Below are positions 15,936-22,871 of a stretch of 64,000 nt of DNA, piece by piece. The notes beneath the pieces were generated by a model. It worked only from the letters and a program-made list of their open reading frames with translations, had not been told where the DNA came from and ran no database searches. The position numbers and the translations under genes were made by a program. This DNA is from Bog-532 sp963830385 (GTDB taxonomy: Bacteria; Actinomycetota; Actinomycetes; Streptosporangiales; Streptosporangiaceae), in NCBI GenBank assembly GCA_963830385.1, contig CAWHMD010000009.1, positions 372,001 to 436,000 of the forward strand, written 5' to 3'. Within the stretch, counting starts at the first letter, position 1. Every line of letters starts with the position of its first letter.

Positions 15936-16390
15936 CCGACCCTGTGAACCTGGGCCCCTTCGCCCGCCTGGTCCCGCGCGAGCACGGCCTCGTGACCGTG
16001 TCCGTTCTCCGCCCGGATCAGACCATCCAGTCCACCGTGGTCAACGCGGGCGTGCTCGACCACCCGGCCACCGGTACGCCGGTGGTCGGCCTGGTGGTCC
16101 GCGGCGGCACCCGCAAGCTGGACTACCTGCGCGCGCGGCCCCGGGCCACCGTCGCCATCCGGGCCGGCTGGGAGTGGGCCTCGGCCGAGGGCAGCGTCGA
16201 GCTGGCCGGGCCGGACGACCCGCTGCCGGGGATCGACGCGGACCGGCTGCGGCGCCTGCTGCGCGAGATCTTCACCGCGGCGGGCGGCACCCACGAGGAC
16301 TGGGACACCTACGACCAGGTCATGGCGGCCGAACGGCGCGCTGCCGTCCTGCTCACCCCGGACCGGGTTTACTCCAACCCGTCCCGGTAG
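15932..16390 (+). CDS. PPOX-class (flavin or F420) split-barrel protein
   Basis: A 152-residue protein of the pyridoxamine 5'-phosphate oxidase-like split-barrel superfamily: an early MTDPVNLGPFARLVPREHGLVTVSV, LDYLRARPRATVAIRAG in the core, and a C-terminal LTPDRVYSNPSR. Proteins of this length in actinomycetes often use F420 or FMN to reduce small molecules. The GTG start overlaps the acetate kinase stop by four bases, so it is probably co-transcribed. Cofactor and substrate cannot be fixed from sequence. Confidence 0.75.
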   Translation: MTDPVNLGPFARLVPREHGLVTVSVLRPDQTIQSTVVNAGVLDHPATGTPVVGLVVRGGTRKLDYLRARPRATVAIRAGWEWASAEGSVELAGPDDPLPGIDADRLRRLLREIFTAAGGTHEDWDTYDQVMAAERRAAVLLTPDRVYSNPSR

Positions 16391-16402
16391 GAGGATCACA
16401 GC

Positions 16403-17338
16403 ATGCAGACCGAGCGCCTGACGATCGCACTGACCGATGGCCGCACAGTCGAAGTCCTGGCTCTTGGTCCGCCCGGCGGTATGCCGCTGGTGGTCCACCA
16501 CGGCACGCCCGGCGGCGGCCTGGTGCCCTACGAGCCCAAGGTCGAGGAAGCGGTCCGCCGCGGCCTGCGCGTGATCCACTTCGCCCGCCCCGGCTACAGC
16601 CGTTCCAGCCCGCGGCCCGGCCGCCGGGTGGCCAACGTGGCCGGTGACGTGGCCGAGATCCTCGACGCGCTGGGCGCCGAGACGTTCGTCACCCACGGCA
16701 CCTCCGGCGGCGGCCCGCACGCGCTGGCCTGCGCCTACCTGCTGCCCGGGCGCTGCCTGGCGGCCGCCTCGATCGCTGGTGTCGCGCCCCGGGACGCCGA
16801 CGGCCTGGACTGGTCGGCCGAGATGGGCCCGGAGAACATCGAGGAGTTCGGCGCCGCCGAGACCAGCCCGTCCGACCTCACCGCGTTCCTGGAGAAGGAG
16901 GCCGGCGCGCTCGGCGCGGTCACCGGCGGCGACATCATCACCGGGCTTGGCGGCCTGATCGACGACGCCGACAAGGCGGTGCTGACCGGGGAGTACGCCG
17001 ACTACCAGGCGGCCGCGCTGCGCGCCGCGGTCGCCCGCGGGATCGCCGGCTGGTACGAGGACGACATGGCGTTCGTCAGCGACTGGGGTTTCGAGCTCGG
17101 CCCGGGGACCTCCCCGGTCACCATCGTGCCCGACCCGGGCGCCCCGCCCGCCCCGATCGCGATCTGGCAGGGCGACCAGGACCGGATGGTGCCGTTCAGC
17201 CACGGCCAGTGGCTGGGCCGCCACCTGCCCGGCGCCCGCGTCCACCTGCTGCCCGGCGAAGGCCACATCAGCCTCGAGGTCAACCACTACGACGCGATAC
17301 TCACCGATCTGCTCGATCTGGCCGGCCTGCGGAGCTGA
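16403..17338 (+). CDS. Alpha/beta hydrolase
   Basis: A 311-residue alpha/beta-hydrolase. The oxyanion-side motif HHGTPGG comes early, the nucleophile elbow is GTSGGG with Ser101, an acid lies in GDQDRMVP (Asp258 or Asp260), and His288 in GEGHISL completes the triad. A lid of about 90 residues separates core strands. The ribosome site GGAGG lies 13 bases after the upstream stop, so it may belong to the same transcript as the three upstream genes. The substrate is unknown. Confidence 0.85.
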   Translation: MQTERLTIALTDGRTVEVLALGPPGGMPLVVHHGTPGGGLVPYEPKVEEAVRRGLRVIHFARPGYSRSSPRPGRRVANVAGDVAEILDALGAETFVTHGTSGGGPHALACAYLLPGRCLAAASIAGVAPRDADGLDWSAEMGPENIEEFGAAETSPSDLTAFLEKEAGALGAVTGGDIITGLGGLIDDADKAVLTGEYADYQAAALRAAVARGIAGWYEDDMAFVSDWGFELGPGTSPVTIVPDPGAPPAPIAIWQGDQDRMVPFSHGQWLGRHLPGARVHLLPGEGHISLEVNHYDAILTDLLDLAGLRS

Positions 17339-17417
17339 CACGCCACCCGGCGCGCACCGATAGCATCGGACGACGGGACCTTCCCGCTCATCCGTTGCCG
17401 TGCCAAGGAGTACCGCC

Positions 17418-19424
17418 GTGTCGACCCAGCAGCCTGATATCACTCTCGCCGGACGCGAGCTTGTGGTCCAGGCCGCGACGACGGCTGGTGCCGCCCTGGC
17501 CGAGGCCGGGCTCGGCGACCAGCAGCCCGGCCCGCACGCGGTGATCGCCGCCCGGGTCAATGGGCAGCTGCGCGACCTGGCCTGCCCGGTCGCCGCCGGT
17601 GACGTGGTCGAGCCGGTCGAGATCGGCTCGCCGGACGGCCGCTCGATCTTGCGCCACTCCACCGCCCACGTCATGGCCCAGGCCGTCCAGGACATCAACC
17701 CGAACGCCAAGCTCGGCATCGGGCCGCCGGTCGAGAACGGCTTCTACTACGACTTCGACGTCGACCAGCCGTTCGAGCCGGACAACCTCAAGGCCATCGA
17801 GTCGCGGATGCGGCAGATCGTCAAGCAGGGGCAGCGGTTTTCCCGCCGGGTGGTCAGCGACGACGAGGCCCGCGCCGAGCTGGCCGGCGAGCCATACAAG
17901 CTCGAGCTGATCGGGCTCAAGGGCGGCCCAGGCGCTGACTCCTTGTCCGCCGACGACGACGAGTCGGTCGAGGTCGGCGGGTCCGAGCTGACCATCTACG
18001 ACAACCTCAACCCCGGTAACGGCGAGGTCATCTGGAAGGACCTGTGCCGCGGCCCGCACCTGCCCACCACCCGGTACATCCCGGCGTTCAAGCTGATGCG
18101 CAGCAGCGGCGCCTACTGGCGCGGCAGCGAGAAGAACCCGCAGCTGCAGCGGATCTACGGCACCGCCTGGGAGTCCCGGCCGCTGCAGGACGAGTACCTG
18201 GCCATGCTGGCCGAGGCCGAGCGGCGCGACCACCGCAAGCTCGGGGCCGAGCTCGACCTGTTCTCGTTCCCGACCGAGATCGGCAGCGGGCTGCCGGTGT
18301 TCCACCCCAAGGGCGGCATCATCCGCCGGGTGATGGAGGACTACTCGCGGCGCCGCCATGAGGAGGCCGGGTACCAGTTCGTCAACACCCCGCACATCAC
18401 CAAGGGCGAGCTGTTCGAGCGCTCCGGGCACCTGGGCTTTTACAAGGAGAGCATGTTCTCTCCGATGGACATCGACGGCGTCGACTACTACGCCAAGCCG
18501 ATGAACTGCCCGATGCACGTGCTGATCTACTCCTCCCGCGGGCGCTCCTACCGGGAGCTGCCGCTGCGGCTGTTCGAGTTCGGCACCGTCTACCGGTACG
18601 AGAAGTCCGGCGTGGTGCACGGCCTGACCCGGGCCCGCGGCTTCACCCAGGACGACTCGCACATCTTCTGCACCCCCGAGCAGCTGGCCCCCGAGCTGGC
18701 CTCGCTGCTGGACTTCGTGGTCGGGCTGCTGCGGGACTTCGGGCTGACCGACTTCGAGGCCGAGCTGTCCACCCGGCCGGAGAAGTACGTCGGCACCCCC
18801 GAGGAGTGGACCGAGGCCGAGGCCGCCCTGCGCTCCGCGCTGGACAAATCCGGGCTGCCGTACACCGTGGCCGAGGGTGAGGGCGCGTTCTACGCCCCCA
18901 AGATCGACGTGCACGTGAAGGACGCGATCGGCCGCCGCTGGCAGCTGTCCACCCTGCAGGTCGACTTCCAGGAGCCGGGCCGGTTCGGCATCGAGTACCA
19001 GGCCGCCGACGGCACCCGGCAGCGCCCGTACATGATCCACCGGGCGCTGTTCGGGTCGATCGAGCGGTTCTTCGGCATCCTCCTGGAGCACTACGCGGGC
19101 GCGTTCCCGCCCTGGCTGGCCCCGGTCCAGGTCGTCGGCATCCCGATCGCCGACGCCCACGTGCCGTACCTGGACAAGGTCGCCTCGCTGCTGCGCGAGC
19201 AGGGCATCCGGGTCGAGGTCGACGCCAGCGACGACCGGATGCAGAAGAAGATCCGCTCCGCCCAGCGCCAGAAGGTCCCGTACATGCTGATCGCGGGCGA
19301 CGAGGACTTGGCGGCCGGCGCGGTGTCGTTCCGCTACCGCGACGGCACCCAGAAGAACGGCGTGCCGATCGAAGCGGCGGTGAACGAGATCGTCACCGCC
19401 GTCCGGGAGCGCGTGCAGGTATGA
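17418..19424 (+). CDS. thrS: Threonyl-tRNA synthetase
   Basis: 668 residues from the GTG at 17418, which has AGGAG at good spacing; the earlier in-frame GTG at 17400 lacks one. The order is an N-terminal TGS domain, the second additional (editing-type) domain with HSTAHVMAQAVQ, the class II catalytic core with MNCPMH (zinc ligand Cys364), YRYEKSGVVHGLTRARGFTQ (motif 2), HRALFGSIERF (motif 3), and the anticodon-binding domain (ADAHVPYLDKVASLL). It charges tRNA-Thr in the cytoplasm. It heads a conserved gene chain with HIT, pgsA and pimA. A TAGCAT hexamer at 17361 may be its -10 element. Confidence 0.97.
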   Translation: MSTQQPDITLAGRELVVQAATTAGAALAEAGLGDQQPGPHAVIAARVNGQLRDLACPVAAGDVVEPVEIGSPDGRSILRHSTAHVMAQAVQDINPNAKLGIGPPVENGFYYDFDVDQPFEPDNLKAIESRMRQIVKQGQRFSRRVVSDDEARAELAGEPYKLELIGLKGGPGADSLSADDDESVEVGGSELTIYDNLNPGNGEVIWKDLCRGPHLPTTRYIPAFKLMRSSGAYWRGSEKNPQLQRIYGTAWESRPLQDEYLAMLAEAERRDHRKLGAELDLFSFPTEIGSGLPVFHPKGGIIRRVMEDYSRRRHEEAGYQFVNTPHITKGELFERSGHLGFYKESMFSPMDIDGVDYYAKPMNCPMHVLIYSSRGRSYRELPLRLFEFGTVYRYEKSGVVHGLTRARGFTQDDSHIFCTPEQLAPELASLLDFVVGLLRDFGLTDFEAELSTRPEKYVGTPEEWTEAEAALRSALDKSGLPYTVAEGEGAFYAPKIDVHVKDAIGRRWQLSTLQVDFQEPGRFGIEYQAADGTRQRPYMIHRALFGSIERFFGILLEHYAGAFPPWLAPVQVVGIPIADAHVPYLDKVASLLREQGIRVEVDASDDRMQKKIRSAQRQKVPYMLIAGDEDLAAGAVSFRYRDGTQKNGVPIEAAVNEIVTAVRERVQV

Positions 19425-19954
19425 CCGGCCCCTCGGAGCCCCAGGACGGGGCCGGTATGCCCGACTCGTTCGCCCGGCTGTGGATGCCGCACCGGATGGC
19501 CTACATCAAGGGCGAGAACAAGCCGTCCGACGGCTGCCCGTTCGACCGGATCCCGACCCTGAGCGACGAAGATGGTCTGATCGTCGCCCGCGGCTCCCTG
19601 GTCTACACGGTGCTGAACCTGTACCCCTACAACGGCGGCCACGTCATGGTCGTCCCCTACCGCCACGTCGCCGACTACACCGAGCTCACCCTGGACGAGA
19701 CCGCCGAGCTGGCCGACCACACCAAGCGCTCCATCCGGGCGTTGCGCACCGCCTCCAACGCCCAGGGCTTCAACGTCGGCATGAACCTCGGCCAGGTCGC
19801 CGGGGCGGGCATCGCGGCCCACCTGCACCAGCACGTCGTCCCCCGCTGGGGCGGCGACACCAACTTCATGCCGGTCGTCGGCCAGACCCGGGTGCTACCC
19901 GAGCTCCTCCGCGACACCCGCAAACTCCTAGCCGAAGCCTGGCCCCTCAACTAA
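19421..19954 (+). CDS. HIT-family nucleotide hydrolase/phosphorylase
   Basis: A 177-residue histidine-triad protein with HLHQHVVPRW (His134, His136, His138). The upstream stretch CPFDRIPTLSDEDGLIVARG and YPYNGGHVMVVPYRHV are typical of the actinobacterial subgroup that includes the mycobacterial Ap4A phosphorylase. It probably cleaves dinucleoside polyphosphates such as Ap4A. The ATG overlaps the thrS stop by four bases, and synthetases can make Ap4A, so the pairing makes sense. Confidence 0.9.
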   Translation: MTGPSEPQDGAGMPDSFARLWMPHRMAYIKGENKPSDGCPFDRIPTLSDEDGLIVARGSLVYTVLNLYPYNGGHVMVVPYRHVADYTELTLDETAELADHTKRSIRALRTASNAQGFNVGMNLGQVAGAGIAAHLHQHVVPRWGGDTNFMPVVGQTRVLPELLRDTRKLLAEAWPLN

Positions 19955-19956
19955 CC

Positions 19957-20070
19957 CCTGCCTTCCCGGCCCGCCCTGCCTTCCCGGCCCGCCCTGCCTT
20001 CCCGGCCCGCCCGGCCCGCCCGGCCCGCCCGGCCCGCCCGGCCCGCCCGGCCCGCCCGGGCCTCCCGGCC
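19957..20070. repeat. C/G-rich tandem array
   Basis: Three copies of an 18-base unit CCTGCCTTCCCGGCCCGC are followed by a run of about eight 9-base units CCCGGCCCG. It starts right after the HIT stop codon. Such arrays arise by slippage and are likely length-variable between strains. Confidence 0.75.
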
Positions 20071-20142
20071 TCCTCAGGCTTCCCCCAGCTACCTCCGGGC
20101 CACCCGGCCTCCGGGCCACCCCAGCCTCCTACGGCCCAATGC

Positions 20143-20158
20143 TGATAACAGCAAGAAG
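20143..20158 (+). repeat. 16-base dispersed element, copy 1
   Basis: TGATAACAGCAAGAAG. In this copy the preceding bases make a perfect TGCTG-ATAA-CAGCA stem. It matches the copies at 20221, 21010 and 53870 exactly, all on the plus strand and all outside genes. Confidence 0.6.
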
Positions 20159-20220
20159 CCCGCGCGCCGGCTTCGACGGGCACGCCGCGGTCCCTTCCGG
20201 AGCCCGCTCTCTCCTGCGTC

Positions 20221-20236
20221 TGATAACAGCAAGAAG
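20221..20236 (+). repeat. 16-base dispersed element, copy 2
   Basis: An exact copy of TGATAACAGCAAGAAG, 78 bases after copy 1. The stem is shorter here (CTG-ATAA-CAG). Confidence 0.6.
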
Positions 20237-20506
20237 CCTCACGCCTAACAAGCCCAAAGACGCCCATCGCTGTCGCCATGGCAACACCAAAGCGCAATCG
20301 CTGTCGTGCCCCGATCCCAGTTCTGCGCACCTCCATGCTCCTTGGCCGCGCGTGGCTCAGGCCAACCCCCAATCCCCCTAAACCTTCCCAGTCACACATG
20401 ACACGTGAGATGGGACCCGGCCGAAAACCATCCTGCAGCGCCGGAGTCGCAGCAGCCCCGTCAGGCGCGGGCTCATAGGTGGGTGATGGGTCTCTTTGCC
20501 GGCCCG

Positions 20507-20592
20507 CTATGGGAGTCGAAGGTAACTTTGGTACCCCTCTATGGGGGTCGAAGGTAACTTTGGTACCCCTCTGGGGCCGCAAGCTACCTTCG
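20507..20592. repeat. 32-base tandem repeat plus inverted copy
   Basis: Units 20507-20538 and 20539-20570 are identical except for one A/G. Each contains GTCGAAGGTAACTTTGGTAC. The 12 bases at 20581-20592 are an inverted copy of CGAAGGTAACTT with one mismatch, so the second unit can fold into a hairpin with it. No gene covers it. Confidence 0.7.
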
Positions 20593-20639
20593 CCGCCCTT
20601 GGGCCTGCTTGCCAGCCGCCGCGAGACCCGCCGGTACAA

Positions 20640-20690
20640 GGGCAATGGCGCCATTACCCATGTAAGAGCAAGGGCAAAGGCGCCATTGCC
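20640..20690. repeat. Pair of near-palindromes centred on GGCGCC
   Basis: GGGCAATGGCGCCATTACCC (20640-20659) is palindromic apart from one pair, and a related unit GGGCAAAGGCGCCATTGCC lies at 20672-20690. The two are direct repeats 32 bases apart. A related AAGGCGCCAA core occurs twice at 62422-62464. Confidence 0.65.
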
Positions 20691-20697
20691 TACCCTG

Positions 20698-20760
20698 GGC
20701 CGCCCCGCCGCCCCGCCGCCCCGCCGCCCCGCCGCCCCGCCGCCCCGCCGCCCCGCCGCA
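20698..20760. repeat. CGCCCCGC microsatellite
   Basis: About seven uninterrupted copies of the 8-base unit CGCCCCGC or its permutation lie just after the palindrome pair. They encode nothing plausible. Confidence 0.7.
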
Positions 20761-21009
20761 GCCCCGCACCCCAGGCGCCCCACCAGCCCGGCCCACAACC
20801 CCAGGCGCCCCACCGGCCCGACCGTGGCGTAGCGCCCCACAGGCCCCGGCCGTGGCGCAGCGCCCCAGCACCCTCAGGCTCATCTGCCGGCCATGCCACG
20901 TTGCCGCCACTCTCGTGTGAGCCAGCCTTACCGGCATGGCTGCCAGCCCGGGCCCCATCTCAGGCCCCGTCTCAGGCCGCCCTAGGCCGCCGATAGCCCG
21001 TGGCCACTT

Positions 21010-21025
21010 TGATAACAGCAAGAAG
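21010..21025 (+). repeat. 16-base dispersed element, copy 3
   Basis: An exact copy of TGATAACAGCAAGAAG. The base before it is T, so the stem is lost while the right part GCAAGAAG is kept. This suggests that the whole 16-mer, and not only a hairpin, is conserved. Confidence 0.6.
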
Positions 21026-21098
21026 CGCCGCAGCCTAAGCCGCAGCTTAAGCCGCAGCCCAACCGCAGCCGCAGCCCGCGCCCCCTCGCAACCACTCG

Positions 21099-21329
21099 TC
21101 AGGCGTCGGAACGCCAGGTCATGAGGTCGCCAGGCTGGCAGTTCAGGACCTCGCACAGAGCGGTCAGGGTGCTGAACCGGATGGCCTTGGCGCGGCCGTT
21201 TTTCAGGATCGACAGGTTGACGATGGTCACCCCGACCTCCTCGGACAGCTGCGTCAAGGTCATGCCCCGGTCGGCCAGCAGCTTGTCCAGGTGGATCTCG
21301 ATGGCGTGCTCGGCGCCGGCGTCGGCCAA
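21099..21329 (-). CDS. Small XRE-family (YozG-like) regulator
   Basis: A 76-residue helix-turn-helix protein: HLDKLLADRGMTLTQLSEE, VGVTIVNLSILKNGRA, FSTLTALCEVLNCQPGDL. It is a Cro/C1-type DNA-binding domain and little else, like the YozG group that is often encoded beside DUF2975 membrane proteins. The likely start is a TTG at 21329, two bases after the stop of the upstream gene, so it is the last gene of a three-gene operon. It may bind the inverted repeat at 22725-22757. Confidence 0.85.
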   Translation of the reverse strand: MADAGAEHAIEIHLDKLLADRGMTLTQLSEEVGVTIVNLSILKNGRAKAIRFSTLTALCEVLNCQPGDLMTWRSDA

Positions 21330-21331
21330 GG

Positions 21332-22006
21332 TCAGACCGTCCCGGACAGGTCGTCGTGCAGCTGCCCGCCGAGGCGGACGATACGCGCCAGCGTGAACAG
21401 CCCGCACACGATCAGCATCAGCGGGATCAGGCTGGTCAGCACGCCGTTGATAACGAAGGTCGCGACCGGCACGGAGTGGTTGATCACGGTCGCGGCGAAT
21501 TCGGCCCGGGCGGCGGCCTGGCCGCCCACGGTCGCCAGCGTCCCGGCCAGGATGAGCCAGCCGAGGGCGCGCAGCCGCCCGCTGACCCTCCGGGCGAAGG
21601 GCCCGTGCCTGCGCACCGCCAGCACCAGCAGCCACAGCAGCACCAGCACGGCCAGGTATAGGCCGTAGGCCGGGGCCTCGGTCAGCGTGACCATGACCCG
21701 TTGCCGGAAATTCGGATGGGCCGCGCACAGCTCCAGGCTGTCGGTCGACGCGGACCCGCCGTGGGCGAACTGGGTCTCGCTGTTGCCGTGGAGGTCGACG
21801 TTGAGCCCGTTCACCGGCGCCGACACGCAGGTGACGTGGCCCCCGAATCCGAACCAGACGGCGCCGCCGGAGGTGGCCGTGTTGATCACCCCGACCGCTA
21901 GCGTGGCGCCCACCAGGGCCAGCATCAGCCAGAGGGCACCCTCGAGCGGCCAGGTGACCTTCCGGCGCGTCTCCGGCGTGTCCGCGAAATCCGTCTGGCC
22001 CGCCAT
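21332..22006 (-). CDS. DUF2975-type membrane protein (second copy)
   Basis: A 224-residue membrane protein with four predicted helices: ALWLMLALVGATLAVGVI, LYLAVLVLLWLLVLAV, LRALGWLILAGTLATVGG and LTSLIPLMLIVCGLFTLARI, closing with RLGGQLHDDL. The layout and the C-terminal LARI.R.G..LHDDL block are typical of DUF2975. Its ATG shares one base with the stop of the upstream paralogue, so they are translationally coupled. Function is unknown. Confidence 0.8.
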   Translation of the reverse strand: MAGQTDFADTPETRRKVTWPLEGALWLMLALVGATLAVGVINTATSGGAVWFGFGGHVTCVSAPVNGLNVDLHGNSETQFAHGGSASTDSLELCAAHPNFRQRVMVTLTEAPAYGLYLAVLVLLWLLVLAVRRHGPFARRVSGRLRALGWLILAGTLATVGGQAAARAEFAATVINHSVPVATFVINGVLTSLIPLMLIVCGLFTLARIVRLGGQLHDDLSGTV

Positions 22007-22707
22007 CAGATCGTGCCCACGAGGTCGTCGTGCATCTGCGCGCCGATGCGGATGATGCGGGCCAGGCTGAGCAGGCCGCACACCACCAGCAGCAGCGGGA
22101 TCCAGTTGGTGCCGAGGGTACCGTCGATGGTGTCCTGCAGTACCGGGACCGGCATCTGGTCCAGGCCCGCGATCGGCCGCGGGTAACCGGTGGCGGTGAA
22201 CGCGGCCGCCGCGTAGCTCTGGATCGCGTTGACGGCCAGCCAGGCCGCCAGTACGAACCAGGCCAGGAACCGCAGCCGCCGGGTCACGCCGATGTCGAAC
22301 GGGCCGTTGAGGCGGACCGTCCTGATCAGCAGCCCCAGCAGGATCAGCACCGCCAGCCACAGCAGTGTCATCGGCAGCTGGGTGAGCGTGACCAGGAACC
22401 GCTGCTCCAGGGTCGGGTGATTCGCGCACAGCAGCACGTTCCCGGGCGAGGAGGACATCCCGGGCCGCAGCTGAGCCATGGGCTGGCTGCCGCTCTCCGC
22501 GATCCCGTTGAGGGTGACGGTCGCGCAAGCGCTGCCCAGCCCGAAGCCGTAACTGGTGACCCGGCCCCCGTTCAGCAGGCTCAGCAGCGGCGGCAGCACC
22601 AGCCCGAGCAGGGTGAGCCGCATGAACAGCCACACGGTGCCGCCCAGCGGCTGGGTGACCTTGCGGCGTGTCCCCGGGAGCTCAACGGTCTCCGCCTGAA
22701 GCCCCAT
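22006..22707 (-). CDS. DUF2975-type membrane protein (first copy)
   Basis: A 233-residue paralogue of the next gene in the operon, with the same helix order: TVWLFMRLTLLGLVLPPLL, LLWLAVLILLGLLI, RFLAWFVLAAWLAV and WIPLLLVVCGLLSLARI, and the same ending IRIGAQMHDDL. The extracytoplasmic loop between helices 1 and 2 has two cysteines (SACATV, LLCANH), as does its partner. The ATG has GGAGG seven bases upstream. It heads the operon downstream of a strong inverted repeat. Function is unknown. Confidence 0.8.
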   Translation of the reverse strand: MGLQAETVELPGTRRKVTQPLGGTVWLFMRLTLLGLVLPPLLSLLNGGRVTSYGFGLGSACATVTLNGIAESGSQPMAQLRPGMSSSPGNVLLCANHPTLEQRFLVTLTQLPMTLLWLAVLILLGLLIRTVRLNGPFDIGVTRRLRFLAWFVLAAWLAVNAIQSYAAAAFTATGYPRPIAGLDQMPVPVLQDTIDGTLGTNWIPLLLVVCGLLSLARIIRIGAQMHDDLVGTI

Positions 22708-22724
22708 GGCCGGCCTCCTGCTGC

Positions 22725-22757
22725 TTATCGTTTATCGATATTATTGAAAAACGATAA
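22725..22757. promoter_or_regulatory. Operator-like inverted repeat before the DUF2975 operon
   Basis: TTATCGTTT (22725-22733) and AAACGATAA (22749-22757) are perfect inverted 9-mers around a 15-base AT-rich spacer that itself contains ATCGATAT. It lies 18 bases before the first gene of the operon, in the expected promoter zone, in an otherwise GC-rich setting. The XRE protein of the operon is the natural candidate binder. Confidence 0.65.
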
Positions 22758-22824
22758 CACGGGAGGCGAGCGCCGGCCAGGGTGCGGGCCGGAACCGCCC
22801 AGGGTGAGAAAGAGCGTGGGCCGC

Positions 22825-22848
22825 GTCCCCGGCCTGGCAGCCGGGGAC
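22825..22848 (-). terminator. Terminator hairpin after the EF-G-like gene
   Basis: A perfect 9-base stem GTCCCCGGC / GCCGGGGAC (22825-22833 with 22840-22848) has a 6-base loop. It lies 24 bases past the stop of the EF-G-like gene and is followed on the minus strand by a T-rich stretch (CTCTTTCTC). Confidence 0.55.
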
Positions 22849-22871
22849 GGCGGCCCAACGGTGAGCGAACC

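Larger units (their letters stand above)
19955..21098. other. 1.1 kb non-coding repeat-rich region
   Basis: No frame here has both a ribosome site and a credible protein sequence; open frames are low-complexity translations of repeats. In order it holds a C/G tandem array (19957-20070), two copies of a 16-base element (20143, 20221), a less GC-rich stretch (20240-20480), a 32-base tandem repeat with an inverted copy (20507-20592), two near-palindromes around GGCGCC (20640-20690), a CGCCCCGC microsatellite (about 20698-20760) and a third 16-base element (21010). It separates the HIT gene from the DUF2975 operon, breaking the usual HIT-pgsA neighbourhood. Confidence 0.7.

Noticed and set aside
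17339..17417. T-box or other leader control of thrS
   Set aside because: Only about 80 bases separate the genes; no T-box sequence or terminator pair is visible.
20139..20480. Small coding genes in the repeat region after the HIT gene
   Set aside because: The candidate peptides are translations of repeats, differ in frame between copies of the same repeat, and lack ribosome sites.
21099..21728. A 209-residue version of the XRE regulator
   Set aside because: The N-terminal two thirds overlap the DUF2975 gene out of frame and are low-complexity; only the last 76 residues form the helix-turn-helix protein.
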